Translations under genes and position numbers: made by a program
Source of the DNA: Branchiostoma floridae
Taxonomy: Eukaryota > Chordata > Leptocardii > Amphioxiformes > Branchiostomatidae
NCBI RefSeq assembly: GCF_000003815.2
Contig: NC_049989.1
Location: 4,865,806 to 4,924,061, forward strand
Reading direction: 5' to 3'
DNA length: 58,256 bases
Notes under the pieces: model-generated
Seen by the model: the letters and a program-made list of their open reading frames with translations, nothing else
Database searches by the model: none
Told to the model about the DNA's origin: nothing
Shown here: positions 50,101 to 58,256 of the stretch, piece by piece
Layout of the letters: the number at the start of each line of letters is the position of its first letter
How positions within the stretch are numbered: position 1 is the stretch's first letter

Positions 50101-53100
50101 TTGTCATGTAAATGTGTACTCAGCAAACGTACATGAACAGAAACTGTTACATAATAAAAAATAGATTGTGTTAAAATTTGTCAATTTCATAAATTTGTAT
50201 TAGGTTATTGGCGCTATATACGGGGAGAAAATTTTGCCTACGGAGCCATCGGTCATGATAATGGCCACCGGTGGTATGGACGCTGGTACAGGTGTGGCGT
50301 TACTATCCATGGCCAAGGTAAGTTTTCTTTTATCGACAATGCCATCCAAGTTGTTACATTCGCTCCGTACCACAGGAACGGAGGGAAGTATATTATTCGA
50401 CCTGCGTTTCTTCTTCTCTTCCTGCCATTTGGTCAAATGAATTAAACGTTTTTTCCTTATTGGCTGAATGACCCGAAAAAATTTCATGACGGTAGAGAGG
50501 GCACCCCACTCACACACAGACATTTTTAATTTTTTTTCAATAATGGCCTTAAAATTTTGTATTGAGCCATGATCAGAGTTTGAAAATGTATATATTGGTG
50601 TCCTTTGTTAACGAGCTTGCTCATTGCAAGGCCACATGGACCACTTCTAGGTACTAAAATAACCTAACTGTAGTAGCATCTCTTCCCCCCCCTGTGTACC
50701 CACGATAGCCAACCCCGTAAACAGCACAATGATTAAGTGGAACATTTAGCCTTAAACGGAGGCTTTTCTACGGGCGCGCTGTTCTCTGGTTGCTATTGTG
50801 ATCTGATTAGGCTCCAGTTTTCAACAGCATCGACAGCAAGGGAAAAATGAAACCCATCAGAACATGGTCAAAATCTATCAAATAAAATGTTTCACTTATC
50901 AGCAGAAAAAATGCCACAGTGAAGCCTGTTATAGGGCAATAGAAATCGTATGACGATGGAGAAATTCTAAACATGTTCGAAATTCAATTCAGCTCTATTT
51001 TCCATCGTAGGACATTCCCCGATGGCTAATTTCTACGTAACGTTTAAGAAGTTTAGACAGCCAAGTACTCGTAAATAATTGTCTTAATAGGGCATTCACA
51101 CTGAAACCGAATTAGCAGGAATCAAGCAGAACCAGCCGGAATGAAGTATTTGCAAAATTCGTGCCACATTCGGGGCCATTCCGAGTGGGAATTCCAAATG
51201 GGCCTTATATCCCCTTCACACGAGACGGAATGAGCCAAAATGCCGTCAGAATGAAAATTCTTCTATTCCTGGGAATTCGTAGTGTATTCTAAACATTCTT
51301 ACTGTATTCTAGATATACTTTTGGCCACATTCGGGCAGGATTCGAAGTGGCTTGCCGTTTCGGTTCTCCATCGAATGAGATAACAATGTTTCGAATAATG
51401 TTGGAATGCCACAGAATGCGGTCAGACTGCAGTTAGAATAGTTAGAATCCACTTAGAATCCACTTGGAATGCCATTCGATATTTCTCCACTTCGAATGCA
51501 CCTCGACAGTTTTTGACGTATGACATGTCAAAAACTTTCGAGCCAGCCAAAAGAACGGGGACGAATATCTCGAATGCAGTAAGAGTGTTTAGAATACACT
51601 ACGAATTGCCATGAATTGCCATGAATAGAAAAATAATTTTCATTCCGACGGCATCCCGGCTCATTCGTGATCTCGTGTGAAGGGGGCTTAAAGGCAATTC
51701 AATCTCTACAACTGGATAAAACTCGGAGATTTACTTCCGGGCGTCTCGAGTGACATCCATCAATGTTTCTGCATTACTAGAATGAATTGACAGAACAATT
51801 CAAATCGAGCACATCTAATCCCGGTGTAAAGATTCTATTGCCTTTAGATAAATGACCTAAGATTTGATATTTGAGTGCATTGGACACAAGTCCACCGGTT
51901 TCGTATACACTACTTTTGAAATGATCTATTTTGAGTGTTGTTTTCACAAACGATGTATATTTTTGGCTCATGATCTAAAATTTGGTAAAGAGGTGCCATG
52001 GGTATATATATATTATGTCCACTTACCATGTATATGTATGCAAAGCAACCTCTTAGAGAAGCCAACTATTTACTCCTGATTTGTTTTTTCCTTGTTTCTT
52101 AATTATGTTATGTTTACTTTTTACTTATATAATCATATGGAATTTAAGTATATTGTACCTTGTACTTAGTGCTACTTTCACCTGATTTGTTTGCATCCAT
52201 TGCTTTGATTTTCTGTATTTCCTTTAGTATTTGCTAGCAGATAATCCTATAACTTCGACGTATTTATCTATGATCTGTAGATCATGTATAGTTTTGATAA
52301 TTTGCAGTGTTATGATTTTCTTGCTGTATTAATGTCATTTATTGTTATTGTTTAGCTTTGATTATGTATATTGTGTTTCATTATTATTGATTACTAATAT
52401 GTACATTACGTTTCATTTTTACCTAATTTCTGAGGGGGAGCCATGACAATTTGCACAGACTTCTGTTCCTCCCTGTATGTTTTCATTCTGTGTTATTGTT
52501 TTAATTGTTGTATATGTGCTGAAATAAATAAATCAAATTAAATCAAATCATACGTTGATTAATCTGACACAGCGGTAGCTCCTCCTGGCGAGTAAACCAT
52601 CGCATCATCGGATGTGACAGAACGCACCATCTTGTTATACATTGAACTTTCACTATCCTCATCTTTGACAGATACTAGTTAAATGTTTACATCCCCTTAA
52701 CATCCACGGATAAAGTGTACCAGTGAAGGAAATAATCAAACACATCTTCTATATCATGAAATCTTTGCAGTTGTAGCCCAGCCTGGTGTTATCACCATAG
52801 TTCCATCTGAGGTGACAGAGAACAGCATTAGGATCACCTGGACAGCTGCAGCTGGAGCAGTAGACAGCTACAGCATCAGCATCTCTCCTGACACCGGTGT
52901 CACCAACCCTACTGGAAATGTGAATGATGGAGACACACTAGAGTACACCTTTACAGGGTTGACAGCAGGAACCCTGTACACTTTGAGTGTGACAACTGTT
53001 AGTGGCGGGGTGAACAGTGTGCCTAGGACAGCGACACAAAGAACAGGTACTTGTCATACCTTAATCTTTTACTACTTTCAGTCTTGGTGCGCATGGCTGA

Positions 53101-56100
53101 AGAAAAGCAGACCCCGCGAAAAGAACTCTGCAACAGACCCGAGTCAGTTTACAGATGTGCCATGTGTGGCAGAGACTGTCATTCCCGTATAGGACTGTTT
53201 AGCCACAGTCGACGCTGTAAGGCTGATATCAATTAGGATTTTACCATGGTTAATATTGACCGAAGGAGGCCATATATATACTTTCAGCCTTGATAGATGC
53301 TGCTCTGAAATGGCTATAATATGTTTTAGATAACCGAATGACCGTGAATAGAATATTGATAACTATTCTGGACTTTCAACATTCTACAGTTGTTGCCCTG
53401 TCTGGTGTTATCAATATCCTGCCATCTGACGTAACAGAGAACTTCATCAAGATCACCTGGACAGCTGCAGCTGGAGCAGTAGACAGTTACACTATCAGCA
53501 TCTCTCCTGACACTGATGTCACCAACCCTATTGCAAGTGTGAATGCTGGAGCCATACAAGAGCATACCTTTACAGGTCTGACATCAGGAATCCTGTACTA
53601 CATCAGTGTCGTGACTGTCAGTGGAGGAGTGAGCAGTGTAGCCAGAACACAGCAGCAGTGGACAAGTAAACACGCAAGAGTTTTTTTATGTTATCTTTGT
53701 ACGCCTTTCATATTTGAACCTGTTTGATTTGCTGAATTCACACTCTTGACTACCCTGTCTATTTACATTTTGTAGGGCCATCCCGGCCAGGAGCGATCAC
53801 CATTGCTGAAGTGACTGAGAACACCATCAGAATCACCTGGACAGCTGCAGATGGGGCCAAAGACAGCTATGATATCGGCATCTCACCTGACACCGGTGTC
53901 ACCAACCCTATTGGAAGTGTGAATGATGGAGATACACTAGAGTACACCTTTAGAGGTTTGACAGCAGGGACCCTGTACAACATTGCTGTTATAACTGACA
54001 GTGGTGGGATGAAGAGTGTTGCACAAACAGGAACACAAAGGACAAGTAAGTTCCAATTACAAAATTAATTGTACGTCCGGTATGTTCCAATTGATAGCAC
54101 TGGTGCTTTACTGTCAAATAAAAAAAAAAGAAATCAGCAATATAACTTTACTTGAATAAATAATTTACGTTCTCGCATCACTTGATATCTACAGGTGTAG
54201 CCCAGCCTGGTGCGATCAACATTCCGCAATCGGATGTTACAAAAAATAGCATCAAAATTACATGGACAGCTGCAGCTGGAACAGTAGACAGCTACAGTAT
54301 CAGTATCTCTCCTAACACTGGTGTCAACAACCCTACTGCAAGTGTGAATGCTGGAGCCACCCTAGAGCACACTTTTACAGGTCTGACAGCAGGAACCCTG
54401 TACGACATCAGTGTAACAACAGTTAGTGGCGGAGAGAATAGTGTGCCAAGGACAACGACACAGAGAACAGGTACCTGTCATACATTATTGAACTTCCACT
54501 ATTCTCATTTTTGATGGCGCTACTCATAAATTCTAACACCGTCCTTAACATCCTCGGATAAAGTATACCAATGAGAGAGAGAATCAAATATATACTCTCT
54601 CATTAAGTCGTTTCAGCTGTAGTCCAGCCTGGTGATATCACCATAGCTTCATCTGACGTAACAGAGAACAGTATCAGGCTCACCTGGACAGCTGCAGCTG
54701 GAACAGTAGACAGCTACAGTATCAGCATCTCTCCTGCCCATGGTGACAACCCTACTGGAAGTGTGAATGATGGAGACACCCTAGAGTACACCTTTTCAAG
54801 TCTGACTGCAGGGACCCTGTACACCATCAGTGTTGAAACTGTAAGTGGTGGGTCTAGCAGTGTGGCAACGACAAAAGAGCAGAGGACAGGTAAATATCGC
54901 ACATTAAGCTTTCACTGAACATCATTGATAGATACTAACTTGGAAATGTCTACACTAGTTTCGCGACCATCCGTAGAGAGTGCACCAATGAGAGAAACAA
55001 TCAATCAATCAATCAATCTTCCCTATCATCAAATCTTTGCAGCTGTAGCTCAGCCTGGGGATATCTCCATAGCTTCCTCTGATGTGACAGAGAACAGCAT
55101 CAGGCTCACCTGGACAGCTGCAGCTGGAGCAGTAGACAGCTACAGTATCAGCGTCTCGCCTGCTCATGGTGGCAACCCTACTGGAAGTGTGACTGCCTCA
55201 TCATCTTTAGAGTACACCTTTACTGGTTTGACAGCAGGAACGGAGTACATCATTATTGCTATAGCTGTCAGTGGCGGCGCGAACAGTGTGGCAAGGACAA
55301 CCACAAAAAGGACAAGTAGGTACCATACATTATACGTGGAGTAAATGCCTATAGGTGCTCCGATTTTTATCATTACTGGGTTATGTTCTCAATGACAGCT
55401 TCTATGAATATGACATAAACATTCCTCATTTCATTCCACTCACATGCACAGCTGTTGCACAACCTGGGGCCATCAGCATCGCTCCATCTGATGTCTCCGA
55501 GAACAGCATCAAGGTCACCTGGGCAGCTGCAGCTGGAGCAGTAGACAGCTACATCATCATTATTACTCCTGACAGTGATGTGACAAATCCTACCGGCAGC
55601 GTAGATGATGGAGACACCCTGGAGTACACATTTGCTGGTCTGGCAGCAGGAACCCTGTACACCATAAACGTTATAACTGTTAGTGGAGGAGTGAACAGTG
55701 CAGCCAAGACAAAGCAACAGAGGACAAGTAAGTACATAGTAGGTTTTTTGCACTCTTGTTGACAGACTATCGACTACATGAGTTCCTTTTTGAATATATG
55801 TATCCACATTTCATTATCACCACGTGCCAAATAAATTTAGTAGTTACTCAAGCAACTGGATATAATTTTGGAAAAGGTCACAGACGTTTCAGATACATTC
55901 ATCATCGTTAGTGTCAAGCTAAATGTTTCCAACGTCATATCCAGTTGCTTGCAGCTATTTGCCGTTTATTGTTACTTGGATGTCTACCCATTATCGACGA
56001 ATTATCATCACGTTCTATAGTCATCAATAGTGTCACAGTTTGGGGAGCCAGCTAATGATATCTGTTATGCTTTATAGCTGTATCCCAGCCTGGCGTGATC

Positions 56101-57339
56101 AACATTGCACCAGCTGATGTGACAGAGAACAGCATCAGGATCACCTGGACAGCTGCAGCTGGGACCAAAGACAGCTACAGTATTGACATCTCGCCCACAG
56201 GAAGTGTCAATGATGGTGATACACTGGAGTACAGCTTTAATAGTTTGACAGCAGGAACCCTGTACACCATCAGTGTCACAACTGTCAGTGATGGGGCGAC
56301 CAGCGTGGCAAGGATGAAAGAACAGAGAACAAGTGAGTTTTGTTGTTGCAAAATCAAAGTTTAAATGGTTTTATAAACGGCTTTAGAATGGTTACACGGC
56401 GCAAGAATGTACAGTAGTTAAAATAAGTCGTATTGAAGTTCTTTAATAAGTTTTTCGGTTTTGATTTAGAACGTTTGTGCATTGAATAACCAGGATATAG
56501 AAACTTCCATGTAGGTAATCAAATTATACGTGACTATGTTGATAACAGATTTAGCAACGGGAAGTACCACGTTTTCGTCTACGGCCACGGGAAGTTTAAA
56601 TCCGTCCACAAGTCCTCCGGAAGGAAATCCTGGCGTCAGTTCTGCTGTATGTAGCGCTAGCGGGGAACCCGGAGTGTATGCAGGGGTGGGGATCGGGGCT
56701 GCTGTTGTGGGTGTTGTGATCGGAGTTCTGACAACACTCCTGGTGCAACACATGAGGGCTAAAAGAGGCAAGTTTGGACTTCCAATCATTATTTTGTGGC
56801 ATAGTTTGCTTTGCTGCAAATATGATAATCATAAAAATGTATGTTAATGATTTTGATTTCAGATTACCCTTTCGAAAGGTAACCTCTGTGAATAAAACGA
56901 ATACAATAAAGTATGACGAAGCTAAGCTGAGAGAGTACGTCCCCATAAACATAAAATTGAGTCGGAAGAAAGTCTTTGCCACCGTTACTTTTCCAGTTAA
57001 CAACATATATGATCATATATCGCAAATGATCAGGTTCTGGATACAAATAACAATGATTTGAGGACTGACCAACACACATTTCGTGAGGTATGATAAACTG
57101 CATATCGCTACCGTGACTACACCCGTAACCATACATGTGACCTACAATGTACTTTAGCATCTGAAGAAGAAGCGGGGACATATGAAGACGTGGTGACCCG
57201 GAAGGCGCCGACACGCCAGTCTACGTCAGCGCACGGCGAGTACGATATCCCCATGGAAACTGTTCCGCCACGCCCAGAGTCAGAGAGTCCCTACCAAGAG
57301 CTGAGGCCAACTGTGTATGAACATCTTAGGAAAAAGTGA
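38181..57339 (+). CDS. Receptor B: type I membrane protein with a novel Cys-rich domain, 8 FN3 domains and a tyrosine-motif tail
   Basis: Proposed exons: signal peptide 38181-38249; linker 48581-48632; novel domain 49671-49973 and 50204-50317; FN3 52771-53046, 53390-53665, 53776-54045, 54195-54470, 54617-54889, 55043-55315, 55452-55727, 56078-56332; transmembrane 56549-56767; tail 57158-57339. They sum to 3114 nt, or 1037 residues, with all phases consistent (0, then 1-1 throughout). The tail repeats TYEDV, EYDIP, SPYQEL and VYEHL of receptor A with few changes. The transmembrane exon is 6 nt longer than in A. The join from 38249 to 48581 spans 10.3 kb of transposons and is the least certain step; another start could be used. 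The 3' half, introns included, nearly matches receptor A, which indicates recent duplication or gene conversion. Ligand and role are not known. Confidence 0.8.
38690..39430 (+). repeat. Segmental duplication of the TBCCD1-downstream segment
   Basis: Shares long blocks (TGTGTGATGTGCTTTTATCA, AGGTGTTAGAG, ATCAAGACATA...CTAGACATAGC, CCTTGCGCTGATGTGGTGTA) with 24680-25440. At 24.7 kb the segment lies before the signal-peptide exon and here after it, so the order has been rearranged. Confidence 0.8.
39640..41000. mobile_element. DNA transposon with repeated flanks around a MADF ORF
   Basis: Two direct copies of a ~210-bp block (about 39705-39895 and 40790-40980; TACGATCTTCGGACGTACTT, ACATATAAGCGA, AACCTCCCATGACCTCTTGC) flank the ORF at 40185. 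CG-rich stems with CGATC motifs resemble transposon ends. Superfamily not certain; MADF-type ORFs accompany PIF/Harbinger elements. Confidence 0.55.
40185..40580 (+). CDS. MADF/Myb-like DNA-binding protein fragment, transposon accessory ORF
   Basis: A 131-residue ORF, starting at an ATG after an in-frame stop. A basic and acidic low-complexity N-terminus (MAPRKKGKKVTKTK, then an E/D run) is followed by a MADF-like helix (VEDAIADVFEANSLFYNKDH, then PDYKNKEK). The end of the MADF domain is missing and the C-terminus is Arg/Lys-rich without recognisable structure, so it is probably internally deleted. Proteins of this kind bind transposon ends for PIF/Harbinger-like elements (family knowledge). 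It lies in the large intron of receptor B. A host gene is possible but less likely. Confidence 0.55.
   Translation: MAPRKKGKKVTKTKVSEERGSGGKEPQEDDDGEEKEEEEQDGPANKVEDAIADVFEANSLFYNKDHPDYKNKEKEEGPRGKILKDVIQNAWDMFQSGAKSMTGLMDRSSKQARRTFPRHKQNARRKHARLH
41900..42290 (+). repeat. Left tandem array, ~53-bp unit
   Basis: About seven units of CTTACGTTACGGAAGCCTGT, CCGCTATCTCGAGCTGCGAT, TTTTTNGTCAACC. Part of the inverted end of the foldback element. Confidence 0.88.
42774..42912. repeat. 139-bp near-perfect palindrome with two palindromic 30-bp repeats at its centre
   Basis: The arms (TGGATATAGTATAGCCCCG ... GGAGTTTGTTGGCATCCC) match their inverted copy with only a few mismatches. The centre is GGCATCCCCCGAGGGCGAAG / CCCGAGGGAT twice in tandem, each itself foldback. 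It could extrude as a cruciform. Confidence 0.9.
43281..43330. repeat. GT-rich simple repeat
   Basis: Imperfect GTGTGT run (GAGTGTGTGTCACTGTGTGT GTG...) in the core of the foldback/nested element. Confidence 0.6.
44717..44765. repeat. Inverted repeat hairpin
   Basis: GTTAGTTAAAGCACCTCT and AGAGGTGCTCTAACTAAC form an 18-bp stem with one mismatch and a short loop. Related GCTCTAA and AGAGCAC motifs occur nearby at 44660 and 44835. Confidence 0.75.
45119..45570 (-). repeat. Right tandem array, ~53-bp unit, inverted to the left array
   Basis: About eight to nine units of the same repeat as 41900-42290, on the opposite strand. Open frames here are produced by the repeat and are not genes. Confidence 0.88.
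45837..46008 (+). repeat. Direct copy of 41366-41545
   Basis: Blocks ACCTGCGACTTGTCGCTTAT, GTTAAGAACATGTTTC, GATGATCGTGAGAACA and AATGTCAT are shared in the same orientation on both sides of the foldback element, so it may have inserted between or into repeats of an older transposon. Confidence 0.75.
46845..47052. mobile_element. Small TA-flanked MITE rich in CCGCGAAC
   Basis: Ends CTGTAAAT / ATTTACAG with TA on both sides (46843-46844, 47053-47054). Internal GTTCGCGG(TGG) and CCACCGCGAAC motifs are inverted several times. 208 bp; Tc1/mariner-type by its TA target. Confidence 0.82.
47290..47520 (+). pseudogene. Third copy of the receptor first exon, decayed
   Basis: The ATG at about 47438 is followed by MIVAVGHIGVHILLFQIV, homologous to the signal peptides at 26479 and 38181. 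The upstream block (ACACAGGGAAGTTTGT, TTCCTGCATTCGTTGCGTCC) also matches. The conserved CATGCAG|GTATGT donor is replaced, leaving no clear splice site; reading on meets a stop. Confidence 0.7.
47749..48336 (-). mobile_element. TTAA-type MITE, copy 1
   Basis: About 588 bp, the inverted counterpart of 51088-51687. Right end GTGTGAAGGCACTA then TTAA (48337-48340); left flank CTAA, mutated from TTAA. Internal GAATGAAAATTCT, AATTCGTAGTG and AATGAGCC repeats make it almost fully palindromic. The TTAA target suggests piggyBac-like mobilisation. Confidence 0.75.
49671..50317 (+). other. Two phase 1-1 exons for an unrecognised six-Cys, Tyr/Trp-rich ectodomain
   Basis: Exon a is 49671-49973 (303 nt) and exon b 50204-50317 (114 nt), each with good acceptor and donor. 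Together they encode about 139 residues with six cysteines (NCTICDG, VLCSP, DHCEL, KTCSG, WYRCGV), three N-glycosylation sequons (NFT, NCT, NGT) and the motifs YMGRILYVGV, IFLSDSINGTF and GHDNGHRWYGRWY. An even cysteine number, sequons and symmetrical exons fit an extracellular module. I do not recognise the family. Receptor A lacks it. Confidence 0.8.
51088..51687 (+). mobile_element. TTAA-type MITE, copy 2
   Basis: 600 bp between TTAA (51084-51087) and TTAA (51688-51691). Termini GGGCATTCACAC and GTGTGAAGGGGGC are imperfect inverted repeats. A second internal end (CCCCTTCACACGAG near 51210) shows it is a compound of two units, as in copy 1. Confidence 0.82.
52430..52553 (+). mobile_element. 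LINE 3'-end fragment
   Basis: TTTGCACAGACTTCTGTTCC, then GCTGAAATAAATAAATCAAA with a short AAATC-type tail, typical of CR1-like 3' ends. Ends next to a small decayed FN3-like remnant (about 52573-52630). Confidence 0.5.
53085..53240 (+). mobile_element. 5'-truncated LINE fragment encoding a C-terminal zinc finger
   Basis: In the intron between the first and second FN3 exons of receptor B. An open stretch ends in CAMCGRDCHSRIGLFSHSRR then C and a stop (53234-53236), a CCHC-type finger of the kind found at the C-terminus of LINE ORF2 proteins. The splice phases of receptor B skip it. Confidence 0.6.
54996..55018. repeat. AATC tetranucleotide microsatellite
   Basis: About five AATC units in the intron before the 55043 FN3 exon. 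Confidence 0.85.
55840..56010. repeat. Inverted-repeat retroelement-like remnant in receptor B
   Basis: Orthologous to 34905-35090 in receptor A, with the same mirrored CAAGCAACTGGATAT / ATATCCAGTTGCTTG arms. Confidence 0.6.
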
Positions 57340-57431
57340 ACAGATCACAAGGAAGACCTTCAGTGCGTTCATAATTCGTTCAGAATCAAGTGATAGGAGT
57401 AGTATAGTAGCGACAGAATGAGTCCCATTAT

Positions 57432-57640
57432 TCAGGTGCAAGCAGGCGCAGGTCAAAGGTCATCGCCTGCTGATATAATGTATTCAGGCGCAGGTCAGAG
57501 GTCAGATATGATGTATTCAGGCGCAGGTCAGAGGTCTGATATTATGTATTCAGGTGCAGTAGGTCAGAGGTCAGATATGATTTATTCAGGCGGCGCAGGT
57601 CAGGGGTCAGATATCATATATTCAGGCGGAGCAAGGTAAC
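57432..57640 (+). repeat. Minisatellite carrying five DR1-type AGGTCA direct repeats
   Basis: Units of 33-42 bp (mostly 36) with TATTCAGG(C/T)G(C)...AGGTCAGAGGTCAGATAT. DR1-like sites: 57450-57462 (AGGTCAAAGGTCA, perfect), 57492-57504 and 57561-57573 (AGGTCAGAGGTCA, perfect), 57525-57537 and 57597-57609 (one mismatch each). The array also stays open as a repeated 12-residue peptide from an ATG at 57418, but without other coding support. It lies about 80 nt past the receptor B stop, in its 3' UTR or flank. Confidence 0.85.
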
Positions 57641-57735
57641 TATGACAACCCCACCCCACCCCAAATGAACCTCCCCCTCTCCAATCGTGAATGACATGCC
57701 CTTATTTGGCCTGGTTCTAAGTCTCTATCGTATAA

Positions 57736-57741
57736 AATAAA
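57736..57741 (+). terminator. Receptor B polyadenylation signal
   Basis: AATAAA about 400 nt past the stop at 57339, 33 bp from the opposing signal of the R2 gene. Confidence 0.6.
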
Positions 57742-57773
57742 GATGACAATGACCGTTTGATTTTTACCGTTCT

Positions 57774-57779
57774 TTTATT
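57774..57779 (-). terminator. R2 gene polyadenylation signal
   Basis: Minus-strand AATAAA less than 15 nt past the R2 stop in the conserved frame (57788); the two genes converge. Confidence 0.6.
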
Positions 57780-57787
57780 CTGTACTT

Positions 57788-58256
57788 TCAAAAGTCAGCA
57801 TCCAACGTGACTTCTGTGTTCAGAGGAGGACATCACCCCCATCTTCTGATACTCTCCCACCTTCTTCTCAAAGAAGTTGGTCTTTCCCTCCAGAGAAATG
57901 TTCTCCATGAAGACAAAGGGGTTCTCCCTGTTGTACAGCTTACTGCACATGAGTTCTCCCAGGAGCCTATCTGCGACAAACTCGATGTACTGTTTCATCA
58001 GGTCTTGATTCATCCCAACCAGCTTCACAGGAGGATCTTCCGTCAGGAACTCTTGCTCAATCTTAACAGCATCGGCGATAATCTGGTGAAAGCGGACCTC
58101 CCTAGCCTTATTGATCAGATAGCTGACCCATAGACCGGGAAATCCGTGTGTAGACCCTCCTCTCTACGGATCGGCTCATTAAAAAAAGCCAGGCCCTGGC
58201 TAAATTCCCTTTTCCTCAATCAGAAAATTGCTCCGAAGCCCCCGAGAAAAAATTCC
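57788..58256 (-). pseudogene. RRM2: Ribonucleotide reductase small subunit R2, 3' part, frame-broken
   Basis: Class I RNR R2 subunit, which makes deoxyribonucleotides with R1 (family knowledge). The longest intact stretch encodes [44 protein letters not shown], then [20 protein letters not shown] and [12 protein letters not shown], unmistakably R2. Upstream (58132-58210) another frame gives [14 protein letters not shown], and downstream a shifted frame gives [10 protein letters not shown], the R1-binding C-terminal tail, stopping at 57788. In the main frame the protein would instead end SHVGC at 57795. At least three frameshifts therefore lie within 470 nt, with no intron. Either this is a processed pseudogene or the contig end has sequencing errors; the conservation across frames favours very recent damage or errors. 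The 5' part is outside the window. Confidence 0.75.

Noticed and set aside
53051-53236. C2H2-like zinc finger protein or extra receptor domain
   Set aside because: The segment is bypassed by good FN3 splice sites and resembles the C-terminal finger of LINE proteins.
35373-56357. Minus-strand ORFs over FN3 exons
   Set aside because: They recur at the same place in every FN3 exon as antisense shadows of the repeated sequence.
57418-57639. Small gene for a 73-residue repeat protein
   Set aside because: The open frame results from a minisatellite with unit lengths divisible by three; no splice, domain or conservation support. Kept as a repeat.

Overview
This is an intron-rich animal genome window, most likely from an invertebrate deuterostome and probably amphioxus (Branchiostoma). 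The reasons are many small exons, ERp29, TBCCD1 and GDPD1 orthologues close to vertebrate proteins in length and exon content, one TBCCD1 intron with U12-type signals, CR1/jockey-like LINEs, tRNA-derived SINEs, MITEs, and a tandem family of fibronectin-III receptors of the kind that expands in cephalochordates. The species is inferred, not proven. Two runs of N (3924-4078 and 25034-25133) are assembly gaps.

Layout. (1) 1-8293, minus strand: a GDPD1/GDE4-like glycerophosphodiester phosphodiesterase gene, open at the left edge. It carries a sense-oriented LINE in one intron and a duplicated 90-nt exon pair that looks mutually exclusive. (2) 10354-14050, minus strand: ERp29, ending in KDEL. (3) 14998-24108, plus strand: TBCCD1 in 18 coding exons, head to head with ERp29 across a GC-rich promoter with E2F- and ETS-like sites. 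Its introns hold a U12-type intron, two SINEs and a TA-flanked pogo/Tc1-like element. (4) 26479-36438 and 38181-57339, plus strand: two tandem paralogous type I receptors (A and B). Each has a signal peptide, a string of FN3 domains with one phase 1-1 exon per domain, a transmembrane exon, a GC-AG intron and a tail exon with four tyrosine motifs including an ITIM-like and a YxxP site. Copy B alone has two exons for an unrecognised six-cysteine, Tyr/Trp-rich ectodomain. (5) 39600-52600, within receptor B: a dense transposon zone with a MADF-domain ORF, a 4.2-kb foldback element with inverted tandem arrays, a 139-bp palindrome and TTAA-flanked MITEs. (6) 57432-57640: a minisatellite whose units contain direct repeats of AGGTCA spaced by one base (DR1). 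(7) 57788-58256, minus strand: the 3' part of ribonucleotide reductase small subunit R2, frame-broken, tail to tail with receptor B.

ERp29, GDPD1 and TBCCD1 are housekeeping secretory, lipid and centrosome/Golgi functions and form no operon-like unit. The most interesting part is the receptor pair. Every FN3 exon is symmetrical, so exons can be skipped, lost or gained without frame damage. Decaying FN3 exons lie among intact ones, the 3' halves of the two genes (introns included) are nearly identical, and three copies of the first-exon/promoter block exist. This looks like a receptor family caught in active birth, death and homogenisation.
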